Of a stretch of DNA of 40,144 nt, positions 16,957-24,368 are shown piece after piece. The notes under the pieces are model-generated. The model saw only the letters and a program-made list of their open reading frames with translations, had not been told where the DNA came from and ran no database searches. A program made the translations under genes and the position numbers. Each line of letters begins with the position of its first letter. The first letter of the stretch is position 1. Source of the stretch: Actinomycetes bacterium (lineage in GTDB: Bacteria > Actinomycetota > Actinomycetes > Mycobacteriales > Jatrophihabitantaceae). The stretch is from NCBI GenBank assembly GCA_009780925.1, contig WQZC01000003.1, positions 1-40,144 of the forward strand, written 5' to 3'.

Positions 16957-18353
16957 CCCGCGATCCCGGCTGGACCGCGCGTGCTGGCGATTTCGCGGGG
17001 CGGTGCGGGTGTGCCGACGAACGCGGGCGGGCCGACGAACGCGGGGGTTCCCACGAACGCGGGCGTGCCGACGAACGAGGGTGTGGCGTCGGTACCGCGC
17101 TGTGGGTGGCCTCGCGCCCCAGAGAGATCTCGCGCCCCAGAGAGATCTCGCGTCCAAGACGCGGGCTGGTCACCCGGCCGTGGCAGTTCCGGCCGCAGCA
17201 GTTCCGGCACCGGCTGCTCCCGCGCGCGCAGTCGCCGCGCCAATTCGGCGGCGGCCGGTCCCGGGCCGGCTCCGGCGGACCAGACGCGGCGCACCCTGAG
17301 CGGGCCATCGCTGGCCTCAACCACGCCGACCTCCGCCACGACGCGCGCGCCGTCACGGCGGCGGCGCAGCTGGACAACCAGGTCCAGCGCCGCGGCGACC
17401 TGGCTGGCGACCGCGGGCGGGGATAGCCCGCCCAACGCGCCGAGGGCGACGAATCGCGCCGGGACTTCCGCCGCCCCATTGGCGTGCAGGGTTGCCGCCC
17501 CTCCCTCGTGCCCGGTGTTGAGGGCGACCAGCAGCTCGGCGAGTTCCGCACCGCGGAACTCGCCTACGACGAGCCGGTCCGGGCGCATCCGCAACGCCTG
17601 GCGGACCAGGTCGCGCGGGCTGACTTCACCGGCGCCCTCGACGTTCGCCGCCCGGGTCATCAACCGCACCACGTGCGGGTGCGTGACGACCAGCTCGGGG
17701 GCGTCCTCGATGAGCAGCAACCGTTCGGACGCCGGCGCGCCGGACAGCATCGCGCCCAGCAGCGTGGTCTTGCCGGATCCGGTGCCGCCGCTGATGACGA
17801 AGGCGAGCCGGGCCGCGATCACCGCGCGCAGCAGCTCGGCGATCGGCTCCGGCGCCAACTCCTCCAGGGCGAAGCGGCGCCGGGCCAGAACCCGCAGCGA
17901 CAGCGTGGGGTGGGGAGTGATCGGCGGGAGCACCGCGTGCAGGCGCGTGCCGTCGGGCAGCGCCGCGTCGACAAAGGGCGCGGCGTCGTCCAGCCGGCGC
18001 CCGGCGGCGCCGGCGAGCCGTTGCGCCAGCCGTCGGATGGCCGCGTCGTCGGTGAACCGAACCCCGGTGGCCTCAAGTCCGTGCCCCCGGTCCAGCCACA
18101 CCTCGTCCGGTCCGTTCACCAGCACGTCGGTGACGCCAGGGGACGCGAGCAACGGTTCGAGCGGACCGGCGCCGGACAGCTCGGCCGCGACCCCGCGCGC
18201 CAGGTCGGCCAGCACCGCGTCGTCGGCGACCACCGCCGCCTCGGCGCGGACTGCGGATGACAGCTCGACCGGCCCGGGAGCGGACCGCCCGTCCGCGAGC
18301 CGGTGCCGCACGCGGTCCACCAGCGCCCGATCGGCGAACGCACGGTCAGCCAT
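16953..18353 (-). CDS. tadA: TadA/CpaF-type pilus secretion ATPase (Rv3659c-like) with hexapeptide-repeat tail
   Basis: A 466-residue GspE/VirB11-type ATPase that powers Flp pilus assembly. The N-terminal domain includes GVTDVLVNGPDEVWLDRG. The Walker A motif is GGTGSGKTTLL with K195. MRPDRLVVGEFRGAE supplies the Walker B region and TGHEGGAATLHAN the conserved His box. The conserved enzyme ends near residue 400. The last ~65 residues are low-complexity, with SGARDL and FVGTPA hexapeptides repeated. ATG 18353 is used. The start region is duplicated at the end of the upstream ssd gene (see 18346-18463). Confidence 0.92.
   Translation of the reverse strand: MADRAFADRALVDRVRHRLADGRSAPGPVELSSAVRAEAAVVADDAVLADLARGVAAELSGAGPLEPLLASPGVTDVLVNGPDEVWLDRGHGLEATGVRFTDDAAIRRLAQRLAGAAGRRLDDAAPFVDAALPDGTRLHAVLPPITPHPTLSLRVLARRRFALEELAPEPIAELLRAVIAARLAFVISGGTGSGKTTLLGAMLSGAPASERLLLIEDAPELVVTHPHVVRLMTRAANVEGAGEVSPRDLVRQALRMRPDRLVVGEFRGAELAELLVALNTGHEGGAATLHANGAAEVPARFVALGALGGLSPPAVASQVAAALDLVVQLRRRRDGARVVAEVGVVEASDGPLRVRRVWSAGAGPGPAAAELARRLRAREQPVPELLRPELPRPGDQPASWTRDLSGARDLSGARGHPQRGTDATPSFVGTPAFVGTPAFVGPPAFVGTPAPPREIASTRGPAGIAG
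17007..17084 (+). repeat. 18-bp in-frame repeats in the tadA 3' end (FVGTPA units)
   Basis: Four units of an 18-bp period with core CGACGAACGCGGG. On the minus strand they encode FVGTPA or FVGPPA hexapeptides in the TadA C-terminal tail. Confidence 0.85.
17111..17146 (+). repeat. 18-bp perfect tandem repeat in tadA (SGARDL units)
   Basis: CTCGCGCCCCAGAGAGAT occurs twice head to tail (17111-17128, 17129-17146), with a decayed third start. On the minus strand it encodes the repeated SGARDL of the TadA tail. It is distinct in sequence from the neighbouring FVGTPA array but has the same 18-bp period. Confidence 0.88.
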
Positions 18354-18463
18354 CGTCGCTCCCGGCCGCGGTCGGGTGCGCCGTCGTCAGCTCGGCCGTC
18401 CCGGCCGCAGTCGGGCGCGCCGCCGCAGCCGCCGCCATCAGCTCAGCCATCGTCGCTCCCGGC
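18346..18463 (+). repeat. 21-bp direct repeat joining ssd end and tadA start
   Basis: TCAGCCATCGTCGCTCCCGG(C) occurs at 18346-18366 and again at 18443-18463, 97 bases apart. One copy contains the tadA start codon, the other the ssd stop. The DNA between them is built of two imperfect copies of a GGCCGCGGTCGGG-type unit. This reads as a duplication of an ancestral overlap between the two genes. Confidence 0.75.
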
Positions 18464-19135
18464 ACCGGTCAGCGCGCTCAGTCCCGCCCAGACGTCCTGG
18501 CAGACCCGAACCAGCGCCCGGGGCAGGCCGGCCGGCGTGAGCGGACCGTCGGCGCGGGCCGGCGGCGGATCGACCGCCCCAAGCATCGGCACGCCGATCA
18601 CCTCGGCCACCCGAGCTGGCGCGGCGCTGGCGCGGTGAGACCGGATCAACGCGGCGATCGGCGTGTCTGGCGCCGCCGAGGCCACCGAGCGGGCCACGGC
18701 CCGGGCCGCGATCACCGAGGGCACCCGCGCGCCGGCGACCAGCACGGTGAGCGCGCAAAGCGGCAGCGCGGCGTCGCGCAGCGGGCCGGGCCAGCGGGGC
18801 AAGTCGACCACCACCGGCCCGTGGCCGCGGGCCACCTCGACCGCCTGCTGGGCCGCCGCCGGCTCGGGCGCCACATCGGCCGCGAGGACCCCGATGTCGG
18901 CCCACCGGGGGAGCGCCTCGGCCAACACCGCGGGGTCGAGGCGGCCCCCGCCGAGGCGAAGGCCGGACCACCTGGCGCCCGGGGCGTCCTCGACGCCCAG
19001 TAGGACGTCGATCCCGCCGGAGATCCCGTCCAAGTCAATGAGCAGCGCGCCGGCGACCCAGGCGAGCGTGGCGGCGACGGTGCTCGCGCCAACACCACCG
19101 CTGCCCCCCAGCACGCCGAGCACCGCCGCCTCCAT
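18443..19135 (-). CDS. ssd: Ssd/CpaE-like P-loop protein with degenerate Walker A (Rv3660c-like)
   Basis: A 230-residue MinD/CpaE-fold protein at the head of the tad operon. GVLGGSGGVGASTVAATLA is the deviant Walker A, but both lysines of the usual KGGVGKT are replaced (Ser and Ala). LIDLDGISGGIDVLLG and VVVDLPRWPG correspond to the switch and Walker B regions. The M. tuberculosis septum-site-determining protein Ssd sits at the same place and is also a diverged MinD-like protein. CpaE-type proteins localise Tad pili to the cell pole. ATP hydrolysis looks doubtful here. It is shorter than Ssd (about 350), lacking an N-terminal receiver-like part. Confidence 0.82.
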   Translation of the reverse strand: MEAAVLGVLGGSGGVGASTVAATLAWVAGALLIDLDGISGGIDVLLGVEDAPGARWSGLRLGGGRLDPAVLAEALPRWADIGVLAADVAPEPAAAQQAVEVARGHGPVVVDLPRWPGPLRDAALPLCALTVLVAGARVPSVIAARAVARSVASAAPDTPIAALIRSHRASAAPARVAEVIGVPMLGAVDPPPARADGPLTPAGLPRALVRVCQDVWAGLSALTGAGSDDG

Positions 19136-19220
19136 GCCTTTCAGCCTGGCGGCCCTCGGTCAGCGTGGCAATGGCGCTCGCAAGGTTGTGGACAAGCGCG
19201 CGGCCTGTGGACGGAGCGCC

Positions 19221-19248
19221 TTGCTTGACGCGCGGGAGTCCGTAGGCT
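19221..19248 (+). promoter_or_regulatory. Candidate promoter, leaderless HAD gene
   Basis: TTGCTT (19221-19226), 16-bp spacer and TAGGCT (19243-19248) end seven bases before the ATG at 19256. The divergent ssd/tad operon starts 120 bases away, so this short gap must serve both directions. Confidence 0.5.
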
Positions 19249-19255
19249 CAACCAC

Positions 19256-20095
19256 ATGGCGCCACCCGTTGCTTCGAGACCGACCCAGGCCGCGGGTCGG
19301 AGCGCGGCGTTCTTCGATCTCGACAAGACGATCATCGCCAAGTCCAGCACCTTGGCCTTCGGCCGTCCCTTCTATCAGGGCGGGCTGCTCAACCGGCGCA
19401 GCGTGTTGCGCAGCGTCTACGCGCAGTTCATCTTCGCGATTTCCGGGGCCGATGAGGACCAGATGGACCGAATGCGCGAGTACCTGACCGCGATGTGCGC
19501 CGGTTGGGATGTCGCCCAGGTCCGGGAGATCGTCGCTGAGACGTTGCACGACATCGTGGCCCCGTTGGTCTACGACGAGGCGGTGGATCTGATCGACGCG
19601 CACCGGTCGGCTGGCCGGGCGGTGGTGATCGTCTCCTCGTCGGGCGAGGAGGTGGTGGCCCCGATCGGCGCGATGGTGGGCGCGAGCGTCGCCATCGCCA
19701 CCCGGATGGTCGAACGGGACGGCAAATACACCGGTGAGATCGCCCGATATGTGTTCGGGCAGTCCAAAGCGGACGCGGTTCGGGAGCTGGCCGAGCGGCG
19801 CGGCTACGACTTGGGCGCGTGCTACGCCTACTCCGATTCGGTCACTGATCTGCCGATGCTCGAAGAGGTGGGCCATCCCGCCGTGGTGAACCCGGACCGG
19901 GCGCTGCGCAAGGTGGCCGTCGAGCGGGGCTGGCCGGTGCTCAGTTTCAGCAACGCGGTGCCGCTGCGGGAGCGGTTGTCCGGGCTGCGCCCGTCGAACA
20001 CGGCCGCTACCGCCGGCTTCTTCGGTGCCGGTGTGGCTGTGGGGCTCATCTGGTTGGCGCTCCGTCGCCGGCCGCGACGGCCCTGCCGGCGATGA
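19256..20095 (+). CDS. HAD-IB family phosphatase with C-terminal membrane helix (Rv3661-like)
   Basis: A 279-residue SerB-like haloacid-dehalogenase hydrolase. Motif I is FFDLDKTI (D21 nucleophile, D23), motif II is VIVSSSGEE near residue 127, and motif III/IV is YAYSDSVTDLPMLEEVGHP. The C-terminus adds a membrane helix (TAGFFGAGVAVGLIWLAL) followed by an Arg-rich tail, so the enzyme is likely anchored to the inner face of the membrane. Family members dephosphorylate small phosphate esters; the substrate is unknown. It lies divergent from ssd, as in M. tuberculosis. There is no Shine-Dalgarno; TAGGCT sits seven bases before ATG. Confidence 0.9.
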   Translation: MAPPVASRPTQAAGRSAAFFDLDKTIIAKSSTLAFGRPFYQGGLLNRRSVLRSVYAQFIFAISGADEDQMDRMREYLTAMCAGWDVAQVREIVAETLHDIVAPLVYDEAVDLIDAHRSAGRAVVIVSSSGEEVVAPIGAMVGASVAIATRMVERDGKYTGEIARYVFGQSKADAVRELAERRGYDLGACYAYSDSVTDLPMLEEVGHPAVVNPDRALRKVAVERGWPVLSFSNAVPLRERLSGLRPSNTAATAGFFGAGVAVGLIWLALRRRPRRPCRR

Positions 20096-20524
20096 GATCG
20101 CCGCTGCGGCGCCGGGAAGCCAGATGTCCGCGCCAGTGGCCTCTTGCGCTCGGCGGGTACTGGGTGTTGAATACCGATCACGGACGAGTTCTCGACATGG
20201 CGGTCTAGCCCCCAGCGGAACTCCTCCCGCACGATCCACTGGGTACCCACGCGGCGAACCCACCACGCGAGGTGAGTCGGCGCGGATCAGGCACTCGCCG
20301 TGGTTCGCGCCAGACGTACACCGACTGCACGCCTGGTAGCCCGACGGATCGCGACGGCGGCGCCGCAACGCGTGAGCGTTCCGGCGCCGCCCTTATGTGC
20401 TGCGGTCTCCCGACCGTGCCGCGGCCGTTCGTCGCCGCAGCCTCCCGCATGCGCTGCGGTCTCCCGACCGCGCTGCGGCCGTTCGTGCCGCGGCCGGCCA
20501 CGCCGCGGCCGTTCGTCGCCGCCG
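20096..20524. other. 429-bp intergenic region with tandem repeats
   Basis: Lies between the converging ends of the HAD gene and the Fic-like gene. The left 300 bp has no recognisable gene; a minus-strand frame with a faint DUF397-like stretch (SGANHGECLIRADSP) is too weak to call. The right part holds the 54-bp repeat. No terminator with a T-run is seen. Confidence 0.5.
20399..20500 (+). repeat. 54-bp tandem repeat, about two copies
   Basis: GCTGCGGTCTCCCGACCG begins at 20399 and 20453. Each is followed by GCGGCCGTTCG, and shorter GCGGCCGTTCGTCGCCGC remnants continue to about 20520, just beyond the stop of the Fic-like gene. Confidence 0.8.
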
Positions 20525-21256
20525 TCAACCGCGCTGCATCGCCTCGCAGATCGCCAGCGCCTCCCGCGCCCCGGCGGACACCGCGTCGGCGCAGTGCCGC
20601 AGCCAGCGCGCGACCCCATCCGGGCCTCCGGCGCGGTATCCCGCCAGGGCCGCGTCGTGTTCCGCGCGCGCCTCCAGGTGGCCGACCTCGACCACGGCGA
20701 GCGACTTGGGGTCCAGGCCGCGCTCAACCAGGGTCAGTCGCACCGCCGCGCGGGCCACCAGGCCGGACACCGGCGGGAACGCGTTCAGGGACGCCAGCTC
20801 GCCGTGGACCACGGCGGCGATCACGACCGCGGGTGCCGAGGTGGTGGTGAGCGCGTCGACCAGGGCGTCCACCCGAGGCGCCATGGCGCGGGCCGGCCGG
20901 CCCAGCGCGGCGCGATCGCCGACCAGGTCAGCGGCGGCGAGCGCGTGCAGGCGGGCCAGCGCCTGGCGGGGCGCGCGCGTCCAGGTGTCGGCAAGCTCGC
21001 CGATCGCGCCGTGCGCCCGCAGCGCGCCTTGCGTGATCGGATCGGTGGCGCCCGCCCGAACGTCGGCCAGGGAGAGCGTCGCCCCGGCCAGCGACGCTGA
21101 TGCCCACGCGCCGCGCAGGGCCGACTCCGCTGAGACGTCGGCGGACCGGCCGCGCAGCACCCGATGGGCTAGCAGCCGGTCGACTGCGGCCCGGCAGGCG
21201 CGCACCGCATCGGACACTCCGGGCAGCTCGACCAGCTCGGCGAGTGGATCGGTCAC
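20525..21256 (-). CDS. Degenerate Fic-fold protein (Rv3662c-like)
   Basis: A 243-residue mostly helical protein in the position of M. tuberculosis Rv3662c. It resembles Fic proteins: ASASLAGATLSLADV matches the N-terminal inhibitory/Fic_N segment, and HGELASLNAFPPVSGLVAR lines up without gaps with the Fic core HxFxxxHPFxDGNGRxxR. The catalytic His is Asn (N158 in LNAF), DGNGR is replaced by PVSGL, and only F160, the following Gly and the last Arg remain. AMP-transfer activity is therefore unlikely; a scaffolding role is inferred. GTG 21256 is chosen: TACCCT lies six bases upstream, and the family start is at this point. Longer frames have no similarity. Confidence 0.72.
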   Translation of the reverse strand: MTDPLAELVELPGVSDAVRACRAAVDRLLAHRVLRGRSADVSAESALRGAWASASLAGATLSLADVRAGATDPITQGALRAHGAIGELADTWTRAPRQALARLHALAAADLVGDRAALGRPARAMAPRVDALVDALTTTSAPAVVIAAVVHGELASLNAFPPVSGLVARAAVRLTLVERGLDPKSLAVVEVGHLEARAEHDAALAGYRAGGPDGVARWLRHCADAVSAGAREALAICEAMQRG

Positions 21257-21262
21257 CGCCGC

Positions 21263-21268
21263 AGGGTA
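21263..21268 (-). promoter_or_regulatory. Candidate -10 box, leaderless Fic-like gene
   Basis: Minus-strand TACCCT ends six bases before the GTG at 21256. The element GCAGGGTACCG is tandemly duplicated here (21261-21282), giving two GGTACC sites 12 bases apart, similar to the array at 22931-22973. Confidence 0.45.
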
Positions 21269-21351
21269 CCGGCAGGGTACCGGGGAGTGCGGCCCCGGTC
21301 GGCAGGGCTGCAATGATTCCTAGTGGAAATGACACAACGGAGGGTGAGACC

Positions 21352-21888
21352 GTGACGCAGCCCAAGAACGAGTCCCCTGCCCCGCCGGCGGACGCGCCAG
21401 CCTCGTCGGCCACGCCGACTGTCGCCGCGACCCCCAGCCCGCCCCCGGCCGGGACCGCCAGCACGACCGTCAGCTCGGCCGCCGCCGGGTCCGCGAAGGC
21501 GACCGGCGAGGTGTCCATCGGCCAACTCGTGCAGGACGCCTCAGCGCACATCTCCACGCTGGTGCGCGGCGAGATCGAGCTCGCCAAGCTGGAGATGAAG
21601 TCCTCGATCCGCAACGCCGGGGCCGGCATCGCCTTGTTCGTGGTGGCGCTCGTCATGCTGGTCTTCGCCATGACGTTCGGCCTCATCGCCCTCGCCGAGG
21701 GACTCAATGCGGCGGGCATCTGGCGCTGGGCGGCGTTCCTGATCGTGTTCGCTCTGCTGGTGGCGGTGGCGGTCGCTTGCGTGGCGCTGGGCATCTATCT
21801 GGTCAAGCGGGTGAAGGCGCCGGCGCGCACCATCGCCACCGGCAAGGAGACGGTCAGCTACCTCAGGCACTCGCGAAGCCAGGGGTAG
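21352..21888 (+). CDS. Phage-holin-like (DUF1469) membrane protein (Rv3669-like)
   Basis: A 178-residue protein. Residues 1-55 are a disordered Pro/Ala/Ser/Thr-rich segment. VSIGQLVQDASAHISTLVRGEIELAKLEMK is the conserved DUF1469 helix, followed by two membrane segments (IALFVVALVMLVFAMTFGLIAL and WAAFLIVFALLVAVAVACVAL) and a basic C-terminus. The family is widespread in actinobacteria as holin-like superfamily III, usually with no phage context; the function is unknown. GTG 21352 has GGAGG eight bases upstream. It precedes the hydrolase by five bases, so the two form an operon, matching Rv3669-Rv3670. Confidence 0.85.
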   Translation: MTQPKNESPAPPADAPASSATPTVAATPSPPPAGTASTTVSSAAAGSAKATGEVSIGQLVQDASAHISTLVRGEIELAKLEMKSSIRNAGAGIALFVVALVMLVFAMTFGLIALAEGLNAAGIWRWAAFLIVFALLVAVAVACVALGIYLVKRVKAPARTIATGKETVSYLRHSRSQG

Positions 21889-21893
21889 CTCAC

Positions 21894-22826
21894 GTGGCGG
21901 TCGACAGCTCGCTGGTGTTGCTGGACGGCCCATGGGAGCACCGAACCGTCCGGGCGAATGGCATCGCGTTCCATGTCGCCGAGCTGGGCGCCGGGCCACT
22001 GGTGCTCCTGCTGCACGGGTTCCCGCAGATGTGGTGGGCGTGGCGCCATCAGCTGGTCGATCTCGCCGACGCGGGCTTCCGGGCGGTCGCGGTCGATCAG
22101 CGCGGGTGCGGCGCCAGCGACAAGCCGCCGCGCGGCTACGACTTGCCGACGCTGGCCGAGGACGTGGCCAAGCTGGTCACCGCGCTGGGTGAGCGCGCCG
22201 CGGTGGTGGTGGGCAGCGGGCTGGGGGGGATGCTCGCCTGGACGGTGGCCGCGCGCCATCCGCAGGTGGTCGAGCGGGTGGCGGTGCTGGGCGCGGCGCA
22301 CCCGTTGCGGCTGCGCGACGGGATCGTCGCCGACCCGCGCGGGCAGGGCCGCGCCGCGTCGCACGCGCTGTGGTCCTTCCAGCTGCCGCGCTGGCCGGAG
22401 GCCCGGCTGGCGCGCGATCCCGCTTACGCGCGCGGGTTGTTCGATTCCTGGACCGGGCCGGCGTGGCGCGCGTCGGCGGAGTACGACGCCGCTGTCGCGC
22501 GATACGCCGAGGCGCTGCGGATCCACGCGGTCGCGCACCTGTGCCTGGAGCCGTTCCGGTGGATGGTGCGCTCGCGATTCCGCCCGGACGGCCATCGGTA
22601 CACCCAGTCGATGCGGGTTCCGGTGGCGGCGCCGGTGCTGCAGTTGCACGGACGGCTCGACGGCTGCGTGCTGCCGTCCACGGCGCAAGGCTCGGAGCGC
22701 CACGTCGCCGGCGAGTACCAGTGGCGGGCACTGGACAACGTCGGCCACTTCCCGCAGGACGAGGCGCCGCAGGCGGTCGCCACCGAGTTGATCGACTGGT
22801 TGCGGCGACCGTTGACCGGCCGCTGA
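21894..22826 (+). CDS. Alpha/beta hydrolase, EphE-like, without visible nucleophile
   Basis: A 310-residue alpha/beta-hydrolase-fold protein at the position of epoxide hydrolase ephE (Rv3670). The oxyanion-hole motif is LLLHGFPQMWW; VDQRGCGASDKP is the conserved strand-turn; DNVGHFPQDEAP carries the general-base His. At the nucleophile elbow the sequence is VVGSGLGG: the position that holds Asp in GHDWGG or Ser in GxSxG is Gly109. S108 is one residue early. Either it is inactive or uses an unusual residue. GTG 21894 follows AGGGG by eight bases. It is co-transcribed with the holin-like gene. Confidence 0.85.
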   Translation: MAVDSSLVLLDGPWEHRTVRANGIAFHVAELGAGPLVLLLHGFPQMWWAWRHQLVDLADAGFRAVAVDQRGCGASDKPPRGYDLPTLAEDVAKLVTALGERAAVVVGSGLGGMLAWTVAARHPQVVERVAVLGAAHPLRLRDGIVADPRGQGRAASHALWSFQLPRWPEARLARDPAYARGLFDSWTGPAWRASAEYDAAVARYAEALRIHAVAHLCLEPFRWMVRSRFRPDGHRYTQSMRVPVAAPVLQLHGRLDGCVLPSTAQGSERHVAGEYQWRALDNVGHFPQDEAPQAVATELIDWLRRPLTGR

Positions 22827-22930
22827 CGCGCGCCCGCGCCGCCGGCAACACAACTGGTTCGGTGGTCAGGCGCCAGGTTCTGGAACGTCGCGCCGAATCT
22901 GGGCGCCGCGCAGCGCGTTGCCCATGAGAC

Positions 22931-22973
22931 GGTACCGATCTTCGGTACCATAATGGTACCTAATACCGGTACC
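22931..22973. promoter_or_regulatory. Cluster of four GGTACC sites with a 17-bp palindrome
   Basis: GGTACC occurs at 22931, 22944, 22955 and 22968, spaced 13, 11 and 13 bases. The central pair makes a perfect palindrome GGTACCATAATGGTACC (22944-22960). The region is AT-richer than its surroundings and lies in a 267-bp gap between two converging genes, where a promoter is not expected. TACCAT on each strand could act as a -10 box. It may be an operator pair or a small RNA start; the function is unknown. Confidence 0.6.
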
Positions 22974-23093
22974 GAATACGCGCGGGCCAATCCACCCTGC
23001 TGGTGGCCCCGCGCCGCGATCGTCTTCGACGAATTGCAGTCGCTCGGATCGTTGCGCGGACCGCGAGCGATCACTTCACGCAAGGCCGAGCGG

Positions 23094-24275
23094 TCAGCTC
23101 GTGCACGACATCGTGGTCACCGGGTCGGTTGCGCGCTGGCCGGCCTGGGTGTCCTGGCGGATCTCGTCGACGGTGAGCACGAGCCCGGTGTCGGGGGAGT
23201 TGAGCGCGGACGCGAACACGATCCCCAGCACTTTGCCGTCGGTGGCGATCAGCGGACCGCCGGAGTTGCCGGCGCGGACCAGCGCGCGCACGGAATAGAT
23301 CTCGCGGTCGATGCTGCCCCGTCCGTAGATGTCCCGTCCGGAAATCGTCTGCATGCTCCGCACTCGTCCCGGGCGGGCGTCGAACCCGCCGTTTTGCGGA
23401 TAGCCGAGCACGATCACGTTGTCGTTGGTCTTCGCGGTTCCCGGCGCGAATTGCAGCGACGGAGCGGCGAGCTTGGGCACATACAGCACGGCCACATCGC
23501 GGGTCGGGTCGAACAGCACCACTTTTGCGGTGAGCGCCCCGGCGGGGGTCTGCACCTGCACCGAGCTCGCCCCGGCGACCACGTGTGCGTTGGTGAGCAC
23601 GTGCTGGGGCGCGTAGACGAACCCGCTGCCCTCCATGCCGCGGCCGCACGACGGGGCCTCGCTGAGGATCTTGAGCACCGATGGCTGCACCGTGCCCACC
23701 GCTGGGGATTGGGCCAGCGCCGGGTCGGGTGGGTCGACGGTGACGATGTGGGTGTCGTGCAGGTCCCCCAGCACGGGCGGGAATCCGCTGCGGTCCACGA
23801 AAGCGCGCAGCGACGAGTAGACGTTGCGCACCGAGCCGGGCATCGCGTCGTCGACGGCGCGCACGACCTTGGAGCGGTCAATCGCCGAGACCACGCTGGG
23901 ATAGGGCGAGGACGCCAGCGGCACGGCGATCATCCAGGCCACCAGCAGCACCGAGACGACGCCGAGCACGGCTCCCGCCGCGGCGTCCACCCAGCGGATC
24001 GGCCCGTGCAGGACGAAGCGACGGATTCGGCTCGAAACCAGCGCCGCGACGACATGGCCGAGCACGGCGAGGACCAGCACGCAACCGATCGCGACCGGCA
24101 CCTGCGCCCGACCGCCGGCCAGGTTCGATCCGATCGGGCGGGCCAGTTGCGCGCCGAGCAGCGCGCCGCCGAAGAAGCCGACGAAGGAGATCAGCCCGAC
24201 GAGCGCGCCGTTACGGAATCCGGCGATGGCGTAGCCGATCGCGACCAGGATGATCACAAGGTCGATGTAGTTCAC
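23094..24275 (-). CDS. marP: MarP-like membrane-anchored serine protease
   Basis: A 393-residue protein. Four N-terminal membrane segments (CvpA-like domain, ~residues 1-135) are followed by a periplasmic trypsin-like domain. The catalytic triad is H231 (LTNAHVVAG), D260 (TRDVAVL) and S338 (RAGNSGGPL), with spacing close to M. tuberculosis MarP. Cysteines in APSCGRG and in the last residues (MSCTS) match the disulfide pair of MarP. MarP cleaves the peptidoglycan hydrolase RipA and protects against acid stress; a similar role is inferred. GTG start. It lies downstream of a Nudix gene and nth in one minus-strand run. Confidence 0.93.
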   Translation of the reverse strand: MNYIDLVIILVAIGYAIAGFRNGALVGLISFVGFFGGALLGAQLARPIGSNLAGGRAQVPVAIGCVLVLAVLGHVVAALVSSRIRRFVLHGPIRWVDAAAGAVLGVVSVLLVAWMIAVPLASSPYPSVVSAIDRSKVVRAVDDAMPGSVRNVYSSLRAFVDRSGFPPVLGDLHDTHIVTVDPPDPALAQSPAVGTVQPSVLKILSEAPSCGRGMEGSGFVYAPQHVLTNAHVVAGASSVQVQTPAGALTAKVVLFDPTRDVAVLYVPKLAAPSLQFAPGTAKTNDNVIVLGYPQNGGFDARPGRVRSMQTISGRDIYGRGSIDREIYSVRALVRAGNSGGPLIATDGKVLGIVFASALNSPDTGLVLTVDEIRQDTQAGQRATDPVTTMSCTS

Positions 24276-24368
24276 CGCTGGGCACCGCTCTTTCCGCTAG
24301 ACGTCGTCGTGACGCCGCGCAAGGCCAGGTTACCGTTCGCGGGCATCAGGGGGCCGCTGTGCGCGCGG

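Noticed and set aside
16957-17157. Longer tadB start
   Set aside because: The added residues are the tadA repeat tail in another frame; GTG 16956 overlaps the tadA stop and begins at the membrane segment.
16210-18540. 776-codon open frame on the plus strand across tadB, tadA and ssd
   Set aside because: It is Arg/Ala/Gly/Ser-rich with no motif and mirrors the true minus-strand genes; such frames are expected in GC-rich DNA.
20100-20370. DUF397-type gene remnant on the minus strand
   Set aside because: Only SGANHGECLIRADSP is faintly similar; the tryptophan motif and the rest of the domain are not found in any one frame.
20399-20520. CRISPR array
   Set aside because: Head-to-tail copies with no unique spacers and no cas genes.
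22940-22975. Bidirectional transcription terminator
   Set aside because: The palindrome is short and lacks T-runs on either side; kept instead as an unexplained regulatory cluster.
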